Source: Phragmites australis (lineage: Eukaryota > Streptophyta > Magnoliopsida > Poales > Poaceae). Taken from it: DNA of 64,000 nt. The number at the start of each line of letters is the position of its first letter. The stretch's first letter is position 1. The stretch covers positions 33,916,001 through 33,980,000 of the forward strand of contig NC_084921.1 in NCBI RefSeq assembly GCF_958298935.1. Direction: 5' to 3'. Under the pieces are notes generated by a model. The model was not told the origin of the DNA and did not search any database. It saw nothing but the letters and a program-made list of their open reading frames with translations. Shown piece after piece: positions 1 through 12,967 of the stretch. A program made the translations under genes and the position numbers.

Positions 1-723
1 AAGGATTAAATTTTTGTCAATATTTTACTGAAATATTTAATTTTGAAATTTTCTTTTACTAAGTATGTAAGACCAATAGAACAGAGGATGAAAAATAACT
101 AAAATTTCACGAATTTTAGTCTTTTCAATGGTGAATGAAAAAAATATATAAAATGAAATTGGAACCCCGGTTCCATCAAGGCTTTGACGATGTGAACTAG
201 CCGCACCTCCAATCTTGCAATCTCAAGTTGATTTGCACAAGAAACGGAGATGATGCTGAGTCCTGAGCATTGTTTCTTTGATCAAACGGTCAATTTTGTA
301 CCGTTGATGATCTAGCTGGTGGTGCCTTTTGCAAACTAGTAATGGTGCTGTGTTAATGCTGTTCTAGTAGTATCACAGCGCCATCCCTGTCACTGTTTTG
401 ATGCTGTCTGGTCGACAATCTTTTTCCCTCTTTCACTTTATCTCATTTACATGGCCCGTTGTGGAACTAAAATACCGCTGATAACTTTTTTAAGACTAAG
501 GGAGATTTATTCCGACAGGAAATAATGTTCCGGCCTCGCAAGTAAGGTGTACATGGTCATTACACAGATAAAAAAGAAAAAAACTAAAACACGATATGCT
601 CAAAGCAATGCTGATTTTCACATCAAGATCTTTAGGTCATAAACAAAAATGTTTTCCACCTCAGATTGAGGGAATCTCAAAAGGTAAAAAAAAATCTAAC
701 ATCCATTTGCTAAGAGGCTAAGA
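1..723. other. Intergenic AT-rich DNA, no gene seen
   Basis: No open frame with recognisable protein content and no convincing repeat ends on either strand. Composition is AT-rich with short A and T runs, as in grass intergenic DNA. The right edge abuts a MITE-like element. Confidence 0.6.
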
Positions 724-1009
724 CTGTGTTTGATTGGGTTAAGGTTTTTGGTTTTTAGGTTGAAAAGTTGGTTTATGGCTTCTAGCTGATGGCTGATAGC
801 TTTTTGCTATTAGATTTTGCAATAAATTTTTAGTTTCTCATCACGTTAAAAGTCAGAAAAGCTCATTTCAATTAGTTTCTCAGTTTTTAGTTTATTTCAT
901 CAGAAACTAACTTTTTAATTTTTCAAAAATCAATTTCTCAACAACTTGTTTGATTGGACTTCTGGTTTCTATGAAACAGAAGCCAAAAAAAAACCTAATC
1001 AAACCAGGC
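724..1009. mobile_element. MITE, probably hAT-like, about 286 bp
   Basis: The left end reads CTGTGTTTGATTGGG and the inverse of the right end reads GCCTGGTTTGATTAGG, so the ends are imperfect inverted repeats. The bases CTAAGA lie just outside both ends (718-723 and 1010-1015), consistent with a decayed 8 bp hAT target duplication. It has no coding capacity. The TGTTTGATT-type termini are common in grass hAT MITEs. The exact ends are uncertain by a few bases. Confidence 0.6.
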
Positions 1010-1015
1010 CTAAGA

Positions 1016-2997
1016 ACAGAGGTAAAAAAACCTTATAAGCATCTAAAGCCAAACTCCAATGTCGACATGCCACAGAGGTTGAGGTATGCATATCTGCAAC
1101 GACGCCTTAAAAAAGACGACGTTAGCAACGATGTTGTTGCCTAATCTAATGAATATCGAACCAAGGATTTTCATCCTAGAAATACTAAGACCTCGAACTG
1201 AGGCATGCCAAAGCAGCAAGACGACGCCTCAAGGAGAAAAATAACGCCCACGAACATCGTCGTCATCTGATCATATCAAGGAGCTGGCATCGTACCGTCC
1301 ATAGATCAGGAGCTGGCATCGTACCGTCCATATCAAGTGCCCGCCACGAAGGAGTACACCGACCGGAATTCAATCGAGGCTCCAAACGACCTCACGCTCG
1401 GAGGATATCGCATCAGGCACCAACACAGCGCCGGCCAAACGACCTCCACAGCCACCGCAGAAACAAGCATCCGCCCGCGACTTCGCGAAGGAGGACGCCG
1501 ACCTGATTTGTCGAACAGACATCTCGAACGACCTCGCTCACATGATGAGCCGATATTTACTAGGACAGGAAGATTAAGAGAAGAATGATTGAAGGTTCAA
1601 AATAATTGCAGAATGCAAAATTCCTTCCATTTTCTTCGAACAATTGCAAAACCAGAAGGTCACCAGTTCTTTGGAGGAAAGAAACTACAGTATGTACCTG
1701 ATGTTGCAGCCTTGCAGTTGCAGGCTTGTCTCAGTCTGCACTTGCTCAGTTGCTGGAATTTTTTTTTAGAAGGCCTAAATGTTACCCAGAGAAATTCAAG
1801 GCCCAAAGGCCTCTTTACGTAGTAAATTAGCCGAACTGGGGTCAATTACGGACCCAAGACCTCTATCTGGATTCCGGCGCCCTTGCACTGTACAATGCAA
1901 GCAGTACTAGGAGTGAGGTCTCTCTTTTCGAAAGTACTTTTATTAGACATGCACCTATTTTAATTAGACTTTGGGGGAATATAACTTAACATCCACTTAT
2001 ATACATATGTTTAATCTCTTCTATCCATTTTTTTCTCATAATATTCATCTATCTATTGATTTTGTTACAGATCTTATGATTTTTTTTACCTATCCCTTTA
2101 AAAAATCTCAACATAAATAAACAGTTATTATAAACTATGTGTGACCCCTTCTACAATTTAGGACATGCTGCCAAGAGACGAGTCAGCCTCTAATGAAATC
2201 CAGTAATCCCAACCGAACCCTGTGCAGTTTCAAAAAAAAAAAAACCCTAACCCTGTGCAGGGGCTCGTGTACCTGACCGAATAAGCTTATCAGCAGCGTA
2301 AAATTTTTCGTGGATTATGTCTTTTAGCCACAAAGACACCCATCATATCTGCACACACTTGAGCAACACGGTCACGCAAGGCGACAGGATTTGGACTGGG
2401 AACAATCAGCGAGATTCTCAGGTAAGTCAGCCGGATTACAAAAGGAGTGTGCCAAGAGAGATGCATCCATCGAGGAGTCGGACTACTGCCGGAACATACG
2501 CATGCAGGAGAACACTGCACTGCAGTCAATGGCGGCGCACGCTGCAAGTGGGGAATTCGAGTGAATTTCTGCTTCAACGGATCATCAATCACATCACAAC
2601 CGTTTAGCATGTAGCTAGCGCCGACGAAGGGTCGCTGTGTGAACCTGCCTAACGTTATCAGTTACAGATCAGAACCGATCGATCGATGCGTTCGAGCTAG
2701 GTTTCCACAAGAATTCGATCGGCTGCCAAATGATCGGCGTCAGCGGCGTCTCAAGTCAAAAGCACCATGCTATTGGCTATTGCTACTGACGTTCCAAAAA
2801 TTTCCGCAAGCTACTGCATGCTCTGAATTCTGGTGTGCTTGTCCGTCCCTTTCCGAGTCAAAACTCGGAAGCAATCCAGCTTTTCTCTCTACTGATCCAC
2901 ACTTAGACCTACTAAGCAGTAACAAAAATGTTCATGGTTTATTCTTAAGTCCACACAACTTACATATATTTCGGTTGATTTACAAACTTATCCGTCG
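1016..2997. other. Intergenic DNA without a recognised gene
   Basis: Several open frames of 60-140 codons occur but none shows a known motif, a codon pattern or a splice context. The only structure I see is the short direct repeat at 1280-1332. I see no transposon ends. Confidence 0.5.
1280..1332. repeat. Direct repeat, 24 bp twice, 29 bp period
   Basis: The block GGAGCTGGCATCGTACCGTC plus CATA occurs at 1280-1303 and again at 1309-1332 without change. This is a simple local duplication with no evident function. Confidence 0.85.
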
Positions 2998-3480
2998 ACC
3001 TATATATACTAGCGCATCAACCCGTGCGACTGCACAGGTTAGAAATTTAGTTTACGGCTGAATTATAGATATTTATATTAATAATAGTTGTATGCTAAGA
3101 TATATCGACTATTTATATTTAAATATTAGAATGTAAAATATAAATATATTTTTTTTATAATATTGGAATCATGTTATTATTTGTGAATAGATCTAATTTA
3201 TTATTTTTATTTTATGTGTTATGCAAATTGATTTTTATTTGTTTCTTGATTTTTTGAAATTATTATTATTTTAATGTCATCACCGTATCTCATATTATTT
3301 TTTAAAATACATTATAAATTCTTTGATATTACTTTTGTGTGATAATCCGTAATATGTTTGTGTTCTGTTATTTTAATTTTGTAATGTTTGATTATAATTG
3401 ATTTGGAAAAGTGTGTTGATTACTAACGTAACTAAGTTGAAGTTTGGTAACGTAATCTTGTTAGACAAACGATATCTACA
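2998..3480 (+). mobile_element. Possible Helitron remnant (5' end only)
   Basis: Around 3000 the sequence reads TATATATACTAGC and then, after a short spacer, CCCGTGCGACTGCAC. Grass Helitrons often begin with a TCTATACTAC-type end followed closely by CCCGTGCG...GCACGGG. The body that follows is strongly AT-rich. I cannot find a 3' hairpin with CTRR, so the right edge is only where base composition changes. Confidence 0.3.
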
Positions 3481-3962
3481 ATAAAAAGGAAGGAAAGGCA
3501 AGGCAAGAAGTATTCTTGGGGCTAGACTCTATGATTTGTTTTTTAATCTTCTATGTTGTTTCATTTAATTGTTGATCTATGATTACAGTTAATCAATCAA
3601 TTACTTCGACGGTCGGATGTTTTACTTTTTTATGAGAATTTATATGATTTTCTTAGGATTAAGATGGAAACATAAAAGAAACTTCCAATTAATAAATATA
3701 TAATAAATATATGGTAACATCGTATCCTCGTCATCACAAAATGCTCCAAGGATATCCATGCCATCGTATGTCCAACCATTTTAATTACACGACCAGTCCC
3801 CAGACCGATCTATCAACGCAAGCATATGCTTCCACTTGTTCTTTGGCGATCCTTCCTGCGTAAGAGATTGAAAAAAAAAATCCACTATGTAGTATGTACA
3901 GCTAGCTAGGATCTAGCAGGTATACGTAAGACCGCAAGAGCGCGCGCGGTTTCTTGATCTAG
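3481..3962. other. 3' flank and presumed 3' UTR of the anion-channel gene
   Basis: This lies immediately downstream of the TAA of the minus-strand SLAH gene. No other coding region is visible. It should hold the 3' UTR and polyadenylation site, but I could not choose one poly(A) signal with confidence. Confidence 0.5.
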
Positions 3963-6074
3963 TTAAGGCTCTTCTCTGACACCGGTCACTGACCGATCGG
4001 TCTCGCCGGAGTCAGATTGCGACGGCTTGGAGAAGGAGAGCACGAGCTCCTTCATGTCGGTGCTGGAGGAGCGGAAGTGCGCGAGGATCTTGCTGAACTT
4101 GGGCTTCCGCCGCGTGATGGCGATGGAGACGTCGTTGGGGAAGAGGTCCCTGAGCACGAAGGCATGGAACACGGTGGTGACCAGCAGGCCGGCCACGGTC
4201 ACGGTGGAGATGCCCGAGAGCCCGATGGAGAGCGCCCGCGTCAGCATGTTGGTCACCTCCGCCGCGTACGTGATCGTCGCGATCGACGCGCCGGTCATCG
4301 GGAACGTGTACGCCCACCACGCCAGCGAGAACCGGAACCCCCTGAAGAAGTTGATCCGCACTGCCTGATCCATCAAAGTATTCAACGGTCAGAACCGCGC
4401 CAACAGCAGAAAGATACGTACGTGGACGCATGACGCACCGTTCGTTCGTACGTACGTACCAGTGACATGTAGAGGAAGAGCGCGATGAAGTAGGCGATCC
4501 TGGCGCCGGTATCGAAGTTGCCGTTGATCTTGGCCCAGGCCATGGACGCGACGCTGGGGGCGGCGACGAAGAGGAAGAAGACCGGGTGGAGCTCCTTGGG
4601 GAGCGTCACGTTGGTGGGGAGCCGCTGGTAGAGCGTGACGAAGAGGACCATGTAGTGCGCGAGCCCGACGGCGAAGAAGAAGATGGGGCCCTCGCGGAGG
4701 CCCATCTTGGCGCCGAGCAGCGCGCCGACAAAGTTGCCGACGATGGAGAGGTGATTGGACGGGTTGGCAACCTTGGACAGTCGCTGCTGCCCCCCGGACA
4801 TCCACTGCCCGTAGATCTTGAGCTCCAGGCAGAAGATGGGCGCCATCAGCGCGTACCACACGCCGTGGTGCATCTCGGCCACCAGCCGCGGCGCGCCCAG
4901 CACCAGAAACAGGCACGCGATCCACGGCGCGAAGAAGAAGTTGGCGCGGACCGGGTGGTAGAACTCGCGCCGCACTGCCTCGAAGTAGAAGACGACCTTA
5001 AGCAGGTAGATGCTGGACACGAGCACCATCAGCGCCAGCGCGACGTACCACAGCACGTGGTTCACCACGGGGCTCACGTGCAGGAACGCTGTCGGCGGCG
5101 CCAACGCCAGTGTCTTCCACAGGATTGCCTGGCTGCTCACCCCGAGGCACATCCCGAACGCGCTGATCGGGAACCGCAGCAAGAATGGCCACTTCTCGTC
5201 TTTCGGCAGCACTGGCACCTCCGTCGCCTGCACAACACGAAAGCTTGGATATTTCAGTCCAGTCCAAAGCGTACGAAATCAACAACCGACAGATCAATGA
5301 CCAGTACCAGCGTTGTGCTTGAAGTAATCGATTGCTTACCCGGAGAGTGTCGAGCTCGGGACCTTCCAAGGCGTCGAAGTACCGGTCGGCGGCGGGTACC
5401 TGGTCGGTCTCCTCCTCGGAGATCTTCGACTCCGGCGACGCGGCGTCGATAGGCTCCTGCGGCCGGCCGCGCAGGTTGGACAGCTGCCGCTCGAGGCGGC
5501 CGGAGAAGGTCTTGAATGGGTCGAACCGCTTGTCGCGCGTGTTGTCGCACCGCCGCGCCTCGTCGACGTTCTTGGACGTGTGCAGGATGGGCTGCGAGTG
5601 AAACCGCGTCTGCTTCAGCAGCTGCGGGGAGGGCACCTCCACCTGCTGCTGCTCCGCCTGGTGGACGTCGAACCCGGTCCCGGCCACGGTCGGCGCCACG
5701 CGCGACTCGTCGCGGCGCACGGCCGACTCCCTGAACTGGGACAGGTGAAACCCCGACGGCGACGACGGCATGCTGAGCGAGATGGAGTACGGGATCTGCG
5801 CGTCGTCGTACGCGTGTCCAGGAGCAGCGGCCCGCGGCGCGCTCGCCGGCGCCGCCGGGATGCTGATGACAATGTCCTTGTTGCCAGTCGTCCCCGAGCC
5901 CTGCTGCCCCTCCTTGTCGAGCTCATTCAGGGAGACGGTGGCGTCGGCGCCGACGCAGTCGAAGCCGGCGATGGTCTGCGACGGCACCTGGATCAGGAGC
6001 GCCGGGAGGGCTTCCTTCGACGACTGCTTGCTCTGCAATCCGGGCATCTGAACGTCTTTGCTGCTGAACTCCAT
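3963..6074 (-). CDS. SLAC1-homologue anion channel, SLAH2/SLAH3-like, three exons
   Basis: Exons on the minus strand are 6074-5340 (245 codons), 5227-4460 (256) and 4364-3963 (133 plus TAA), giving 634 aa. Both introns (112 and 95 bp) are GT-AG and phase 0. The start is the ATG at 6074 (MEFSSKD); a codon upstream in frame is TTG. The first 245 residues form a hydrophilic cytosolic region with SLAH3-type motifs: SLSMPSSPSGFHLSQF, RDKRFDPFKTFSGRLERQLS and YFDALEGPELDTLR. From RFPISAFGMCLGVSSQA onward the protein is the ten-helix TehA/SLAC1 channel fold (PF03595), including AVRINFFRGFRFSLAWWAYT. Known relatives are plasma-membrane nitrate/chloride channels opened by CPK or SnRK2 phosphorylation of the cytosolic ends; nitrate preference here is inferred from the SLAH3 resemblance. 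Length equals Arabidopsis SLAH3. No break is seen. Confidence 0.93.
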
Positions 6075-7542
6075 ACCGATCAAGAAGCCTGCACATCCAG
6101 ATTGCAGAGTATCCCATTAATTACGACGGCACAACTGCATGCAAGTACGAAATCAGGAGGAGAAGAACATCAAGTATCGCAACACTAGATACACCAATTC
6201 GGCCGAAGCACGGCCTGGCAATCCCGTACGGCGATGCTAATGGCCATATCGTCTAAAATCCTACTGCTCAGTGCTCACCTTACCTCGACAGCACGACTGG
6301 TACGTGCTCACATACCAACGGTTCTGGACTCTCAAAGCAACGAGGAGCAGGGTTCCCTACGCGCCAAGTACCGGCCGGACTCAAATTGCAGCCCGGCTGG
6401 GCGCGAGCAGAGCCGATTTATAGGGCACAAGTGGGGGATCTTTGCGGAGCAAATAGGAGAGCAAGAAGGCCACGGTTTTAATTTACCGCATGCGAATATG
6501 CGAGCGGTGGGTGCCAGTCGAGCGGCGGAGCACTCCGGCGGCCGGTGACGGCGACGGGATGGCGTTGCTCGCCGCGATCGGCGTGCATCGCGATGGCTCA
6601 GCGTGCTGTCAGTCAAAGGCGTCGCCATCGGCCGTAGAAATTTTTTCATTCCACGTTCCTTGTCGAAATTCGACACTCCCTCCTCGGTACTCAAAACGAA
6701 AGATCTGCTGGTATTTTGGTCTTGGATGCTACAGCTAAGCGGCAGTAACACAGTGCATGCATTCTTCATTCCAGTAGCGCTCCATTACACTTTTGATTCG
6801 GCTGAGCTGCTCTGTTCAGCCGAAACAGAGCAGGCAGGCACAGGCGCGTGGTACGGACGGCGAGCCGTCCAATTTCTTGCGTGTGCCGGGACGGGAAGGA
6901 CATCAGACGTGACGCGATCCGGACATTCCAGTGGAGGAGTTTCAATTCCAAGAGGTGGCCAGGACCAAGTGGGAGAAAAACGGACTCGTGTAGAACCCCA
7001 AACCAAATATCTACGATCACGTACAGCTAATTTGCTGTACACAACTCGACATGACATGCACGTATATGAGATGATCTTTGACTCGACGGTCGCTGCGATT
7101 TTGTAACCTTGTCCTCTGTTTCTGGAGTCGCAGTCTCGCAGAATCGCTTAACGCTAGCCAGTAAGCTACATGGGCATGTCGCTATCGAGCAGAGCGACTG
7201 ACGTTTCCCGTCCACTCCCAGATTACCTACGATCTTGCCTGGACTGGATGCGACCTAGCTATTCATGAGTCATGACGTAGCCTCCTTTTCAGCCGTGCAA
7301 CAACGAACACCAGACACCGTGCCAATGGCAGCTTCCCTCTAGAATCCAAATTCTGAGAACAGTAAATTTGGGGTTTCAATTTTAGGGACTATCTGTGCAT
7401 CTTTCGAGTGGAATCTGAAACCACAACAAAAAAACTCTACCGCGAAAACTAAGACAAGAATCCAATGAAAACATGTCACTACCGTGCAAAACTGAACATG
7501 TGCTGTTCATTTTTGTTTAAAGAAAAGAACATATGCTGGTAC
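6075..7542 (-). other. Presumed 5'-UTR intron of the SLAH gene, with 14 nt of leader
   Basis: Just upstream of the start codon the minus strand reads GATGTGCAG then GCTTCTTGATCGGT then ATG. This is a good acceptor leaving a 14-nt leader (6088-6075). A matching donor, CCAAAG then GTACC, lies at 7543/7542. The 1.45 kb between has no coding frame of note. A second TATA-like box inside it (6416-6422) could give an unspliced leader instead. Confidence 0.5.
6416..6422 (-). promoter_or_regulatory. Alternative TATA-like box for the SLAH gene
   Basis: The minus strand reads CCCTATAAATCGG. A start about 30 bases downstream would give a leader of about 310 nt without splicing. It competes with the distal box at 7771-7778. 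Confidence 0.4.
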
Positions 7543-7745
7543 CTTTGGCCTCCGAATCTGTTCGGAGACACTCCACGACGGCCTCAAGGTGTAGTCAAGG
7601 CTAAGTGATAAGCAGGGGAAGGGGACGGGACTAGGAGTAGAGCTGTCGAAGCGAAGTGAGAGGAGAAGAAGGCTAGCAACAGCTGACTGGGAATTGCCTG
7701 CCACCGAAGAGTGGAAGGAAGCTAGCAGTAGCCAATGAGCCGATG
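7543..7745 (-). other. Presumed non-coding first exon (5' UTR) of the SLAH gene
   Basis: The minus strand downstream of the TATA box at 7771 is C/T-rich, typical of grass leaders, and ends in CCAAAG followed by GTACC, a usable splice donor. It pairs with the acceptor at 6089-6090 just before the ATG. The left limit is set by the donor; the right limit is only an estimate, about 30 bases from the TATA box. Confidence 0.5.
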
Positions 7746-7770
7746 GAGAAGGCTCGTCCAGAGGGTTGAG

Positions 7771-7778
7771 TATATATA
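7771..7778 (-). promoter_or_regulatory. TATA box, probable main promoter of the SLAH gene
   Basis: The minus strand reads CTCTATATATACTC, a good plant TATA box, followed by a pyrimidine-rich leader and a splice donor. No other gene on this strand is close enough to use it. Confidence 0.5.
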
Positions 7779-9429
<1,651 letters not shown>

Positions 9430-9599
9430 ATATATACACACATGTATCTATGCGTATATATATATGTGTATATACGTATACATATATATATACATATATA
9501 TATACATATATATATACATATACATATATATATACATATATACATATATATATACATATATACATATATATATATACATATATACATATATATATATAT
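9430..9599. repeat. Degenerate TACATATATA microsatellite
   Basis: About 170 bp of TATA/CATA steps with a recurring 10-14 bp unit (ACATATATATAT). Open frames here that are rich in Tyr and Ile are artefacts of the repeat. Confidence 0.95.
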
Positions 9600-10142
9600 C
9601 GTGTGTAGCGTACCACGTACCTGCTCGCGGAGCCTGGCGCAGTAGTGCGTGCGTGCGTGCCCGCCCGCCCAAGCTCGGCCGCCGGTTGGGCAACTTGACG
9701 TGCGTTGGCGCGGTGCGGCGCTGGCTAGCTAGTGTAGCTCCCTTGGTTATTCCAAGCTCAGGCCTGGCCCCGCGAGAATTCGCTCCCGCTGCGCGCGGGA
9801 TACAATGCGGGAACGACGACACGTTAACTCTCGACGAAGAATATGCAGGCCGGCCGGCCGGCCGCCGCGCCGGGCCGAGCTGGTGAATGGGGGAGTAAAG
9901 GGCCGGGGATAGCAATGCAAGTTGCGCTGCGCTTGCCTGGCGGTAGTGCGTCTCGCACTCTCTGGCCTCGGGAGCGATGATATCAGGTGTTCTTATAGGG
10001 AGGACGAGGGAGACCGGCCGGATTGTGCGTGTGTATGTACATGGGCAGTGACGATTTATCCATGGCCAAGTTAGCGAGGATTTTAGGCCACGCACGATCG
10101 ACATGGTCAAGTGCTATGCTACGGGTTCACGACGTCAGCTAG
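9600..10142. other. GC-rich intergenic block left of the CACTA element
   Basis: Composition turns GC-rich (GTGC and CCGG runs) with no recognisable protein on either strand. It ends at TAG (10140-10142), one copy of the proposed CACTA target duplication. Confidence 0.4.
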
Positions 10143-10200
10143 CACTACTACAAAATAAATTTTATATTCCCATTCATCACTCTCGGTTCAATAAAAACAG

Positions 10201-10259
<59 letters not shown>

Positions 10260-10860
10260 TATTAGTGTTAGTAAAAAAAAATGTGACCTAAAAAAGTGGC
10301 ATTACTACCTGATTGCTTTTTCCTACCAGTTCATAGTATAAACCAATAGTGAAAGTATCACTCCTGATTTTTATTATGAACCGGTAGTGAGCAGTATAGT
10401 GGACCCAATTTTTTTTATTCAATCCAATTTTTTGTTTGCGGTTCACATCTGCTCGTGTAAAATTCCTAAATCCCAGCCGTTTCATCGCCCCTACCCTTCT
10501 CTTGTTCCATGACCAACAATGATTAATTTGTTTGGAAGTTGGATCTGTGCAGGAGATGCAACGACTTCTCATACTACTATAGAACTAGGCTTATATGCCG
10601 GTCCATCACTGTCGATTTCTCATAGGCCAATATTGATGGAACATCACTATCGATTCATTTGCTGCGCGGGAAGAATCAGCCATCGTGGCTTATGAACCGG
10701 CAGTGATAAGGGTCATCACTGCTGGAGCCAGCAGTGATGCACCCATACCTCATCACTGACGGCTTAATCTACTGATCGGCAGTGATATCTCTACATCACT
10801 ACCGCACGGATTATATGAGCTGACAGTGATATCCTCCTCTTCCCCACCTTCTTGTACCTC
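10143..10860. repeat. CACTA 5' terminus and subterminal repeats
   Basis: The terminal CACTACTACAAAATA is followed by an AT microsatellite and then many copies of ACCGGTAGTGA, AACCGGCAGTGAT, ATCACTGCTGG and their inverses, some forming short hairpins (for example GGTCATCACTGCTGG facing CCAGCAGTGATG near 10710). Such motifs are the binding array of CACTA transposases. Confidence 0.75.
10203..10258. repeat. Microsatellite (TA)n-(CA)n within the CACTA end
   Basis: About 23 TA units run into ACACACACA. It sits between the left inverted repeat and the first subterminal repeats. Confidence 0.95.
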
Positions 10861-11675
10861 GAGCTAACATAGCCATTTCAGTACTCTCTCCCTCACAAAA
10901 TCTCCTATGGCAACAACCACTTCATCCCTTCTCCTGTATTGATTCCCCCACCACTCCAGCTCAACTTTGGTTAAGAAGGAGGTCTAGATGAGCTCTCTCT
11001 AACTATCCAAACAAAATCCGTTCTTTCCTCTCCATTTGCTTATTTGCCCTTTCTTTATTTTTTTAGGACAAGTGAACTCTAGATTTTTTTTTCCCAATAG
11101 CAATAAAGCTTCTAGCAGGAACCTCTTGAGCTCAAGTAAGTTGAAATCCCTAAGGTCAATCCTATATTTAGCATTTTAACTCAAATTGTTATCTGAAAAA
11201 CCAAAGTTGATCTTATCCCTATAGATACCTAGCCAAATCTTCAAAGTTGATCTTAATGAACCATAGGAATAAATTTAGAAGTCTACAATATACAAATTTT
11301 AGGTATTAGCATATTTATTTTTGATTTTTAATGAATTAGAAAAATTATTCATGATATTTAGGTATGTAGCAAGATCCAATTGTATTTTTTATATTTTATT
11401 TAATAAGAAACCTCTAATATAGAAACTTTAGTTATGAGCGTATTTATTTTTCATTTTTCCTTAATAAGTTTTAGATAAGGGTTGAATAATAAAGAAAATT
11501 TTTATGGATGACACCAACAAATACTCATAAGAAGCGAACGCGAAAGCATACAAAAGATGACTCCTTCAACTTGGGCTAATTGTTGGTAGTAGATGACGAG
11601 GTAATTTATTAGTTGGTGATCGTAAAATCTTCTAGATATTTTGAATTTGGATTTGCAATAATGATATAATTGTAG

Positions 11676-12060
11676 ATGGACAGAAGATGGATGTACGATG
11701 CGAGCTGTGTGAGCGTAGAGTACAAGAACGGCGTGGAGAGTTTCCTGGTAGCAGCCGCAGCACACAAGTTAAATACACAGTCTCAATACATGTGTTATCC
11801 ATACATCGATTGCGAGAACAAGAAGCAGTTCTCCACCACCCAGCAGATACATTCCCACTAGATACCAAGGGGCTTTATGCCTGGTTATACCCGTTGGATC
11901 GAGCACAGTGAAGCTGAGATCTTACAGGAAGGGCAATACATTGGAAGAGAAGACGAAAACATATGCATCGATATACCAATCGATGAATACGTTGGCCGAT
12001 GATGATCTAGAGGAGATGTTCGGGACAGGGCTTCCATGGGCTGAATTTCTAGGCTAGGTT
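11676..12060 (+). pseudogene. CACTA transposase N-terminus (transposase-associated domain), broken
   Basis: The frame begins MDRRWMYDASCVSVEYKNGV and continues through CYPYIDCENKK to an in-frame TAG (11859-11861). In the same frame it resumes with IPRGFMPGYTRWIEHSEAE. This order (MDR-WMY, EY-NGV--FL, C-P---C-N, GFMPGYT-W--HGE) is the Transpos_assoc domain (PF13963) found at the start of TNP2-type CACTA transposases. After another stop the neighbouring frame gives DDDLEEMFGTGLPWAEFLG, so there is also a frameshift. The catalytic TNP2 domain is absent: a gypsy element starts at 12062, and no transposase sequence is found beyond its far end. The element could move only with help from elsewhere. 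Confidence 0.8.
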
Positions 12061-12061
12061 T

Positions 12062-12967
12062 GCGGGGCCCGAGCCAGGCAAATGGTGTCCCATACACCAG
12101 ACCAGATGGCATGACCTCACGGAGTGCCGTACGGTCAAGGGCCTCGTCGAGCAGCGCTAAAGGGAGCGCGATGAGTCCCGCGGGGGAGGCGACACTGAGG
12201 CCGCCCCCGGTAACACAGAGCTCGGTTTTCAGGAACCCGAGCATACCGTCGCCTTCATCGATGGAGGCGCCTACACGCCTTCGTCGCGGCGCGGCATCAA
12301 GACCATGCGGCGCGAGGTGTGCTCGGCAACCCTGAGCGAAGAAGCCGCAAGGCAACTGAGATGGTCGGATGCTCCGATCACGTTCAGTATAGCCGATCAC
12401 CCCGCCAGTACTGCAGGCGTGGGGCGACTACCCTTGGTAGTGTCCCCCACCATCTGCAATGTAAGGGTCGGCAGGGTGCTAATCGACGGGGGCGCAGGCC
12501 TCAACCTCCTCTCAAAGGAGGCCTTCGAGAAGCTGCAGGTGCCCTCCAGGCGCCTAAATCAGTCGCTTCCGTTCTGCGGGGTGACACCCGGGCACTCCCT
12601 GCCCCTCGGGCAAGTCGAGCTGCCCGTGACCTTCGGGAGCCGGGATAACTTCCGCACGGAGAACGTCCTCTTCGACGTCGTGGAGCTCCCCCTCCCTTAC
12701 AATGCCATCCTAGGGCATCCGGCGCTTGCTAAGTTCATGATGGCTGCGCACTATTCGTATCTCGCGGTCAAGATGACGGGCCCAGCAGGCCCCTTCTCCG
12801 TGACCGCCGACTCCAGTGGTGCCGTCTCCTGCGCCGAGTAGTCATACCAGGCCTTGGTCTCAGCTCAGGCCGAGGTCAAAGGCTGCCCAGGGGGCCCGGG
12901 ACCCTCTTCATCCAAACCCTGACTCGTTGCCGACGCCTCCGTTCCTACGAAGGAGGTCGTGGTGGGC
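12062..12967 (+). pseudogene. Element A gag C-terminus and aspartic protease remnant
   Basis: The conceptual product runs from the gag end through the protease with LIDGGAGLNLLSKEAFEKL and ends near ASVPTKEVVVG. The gag end holds a CX2HX4HX4C zinc-knuckle-like motif, intact in B. Stops are TAA at about 12157 (an R/Q position in B), TAG at 12839 (CAG in B) and TGA near 12919 (CGA in B). At 12967 the sequence jumps to a point 1.97 kb further on in B. Confidence 0.8.

Noticed and set aside
2639..3061. 140-codon open frame left of the SLAH gene
   Set aside because: No ATG context, motif or splice signals; base composition is ordinary intergenic.
4017..4433. Plus-strand open frames overlapping the SLAH gene
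   Set aside because: GC-rich shadows of the real minus-strand exons; the exon structure, splice sites and protein family settle the strand.
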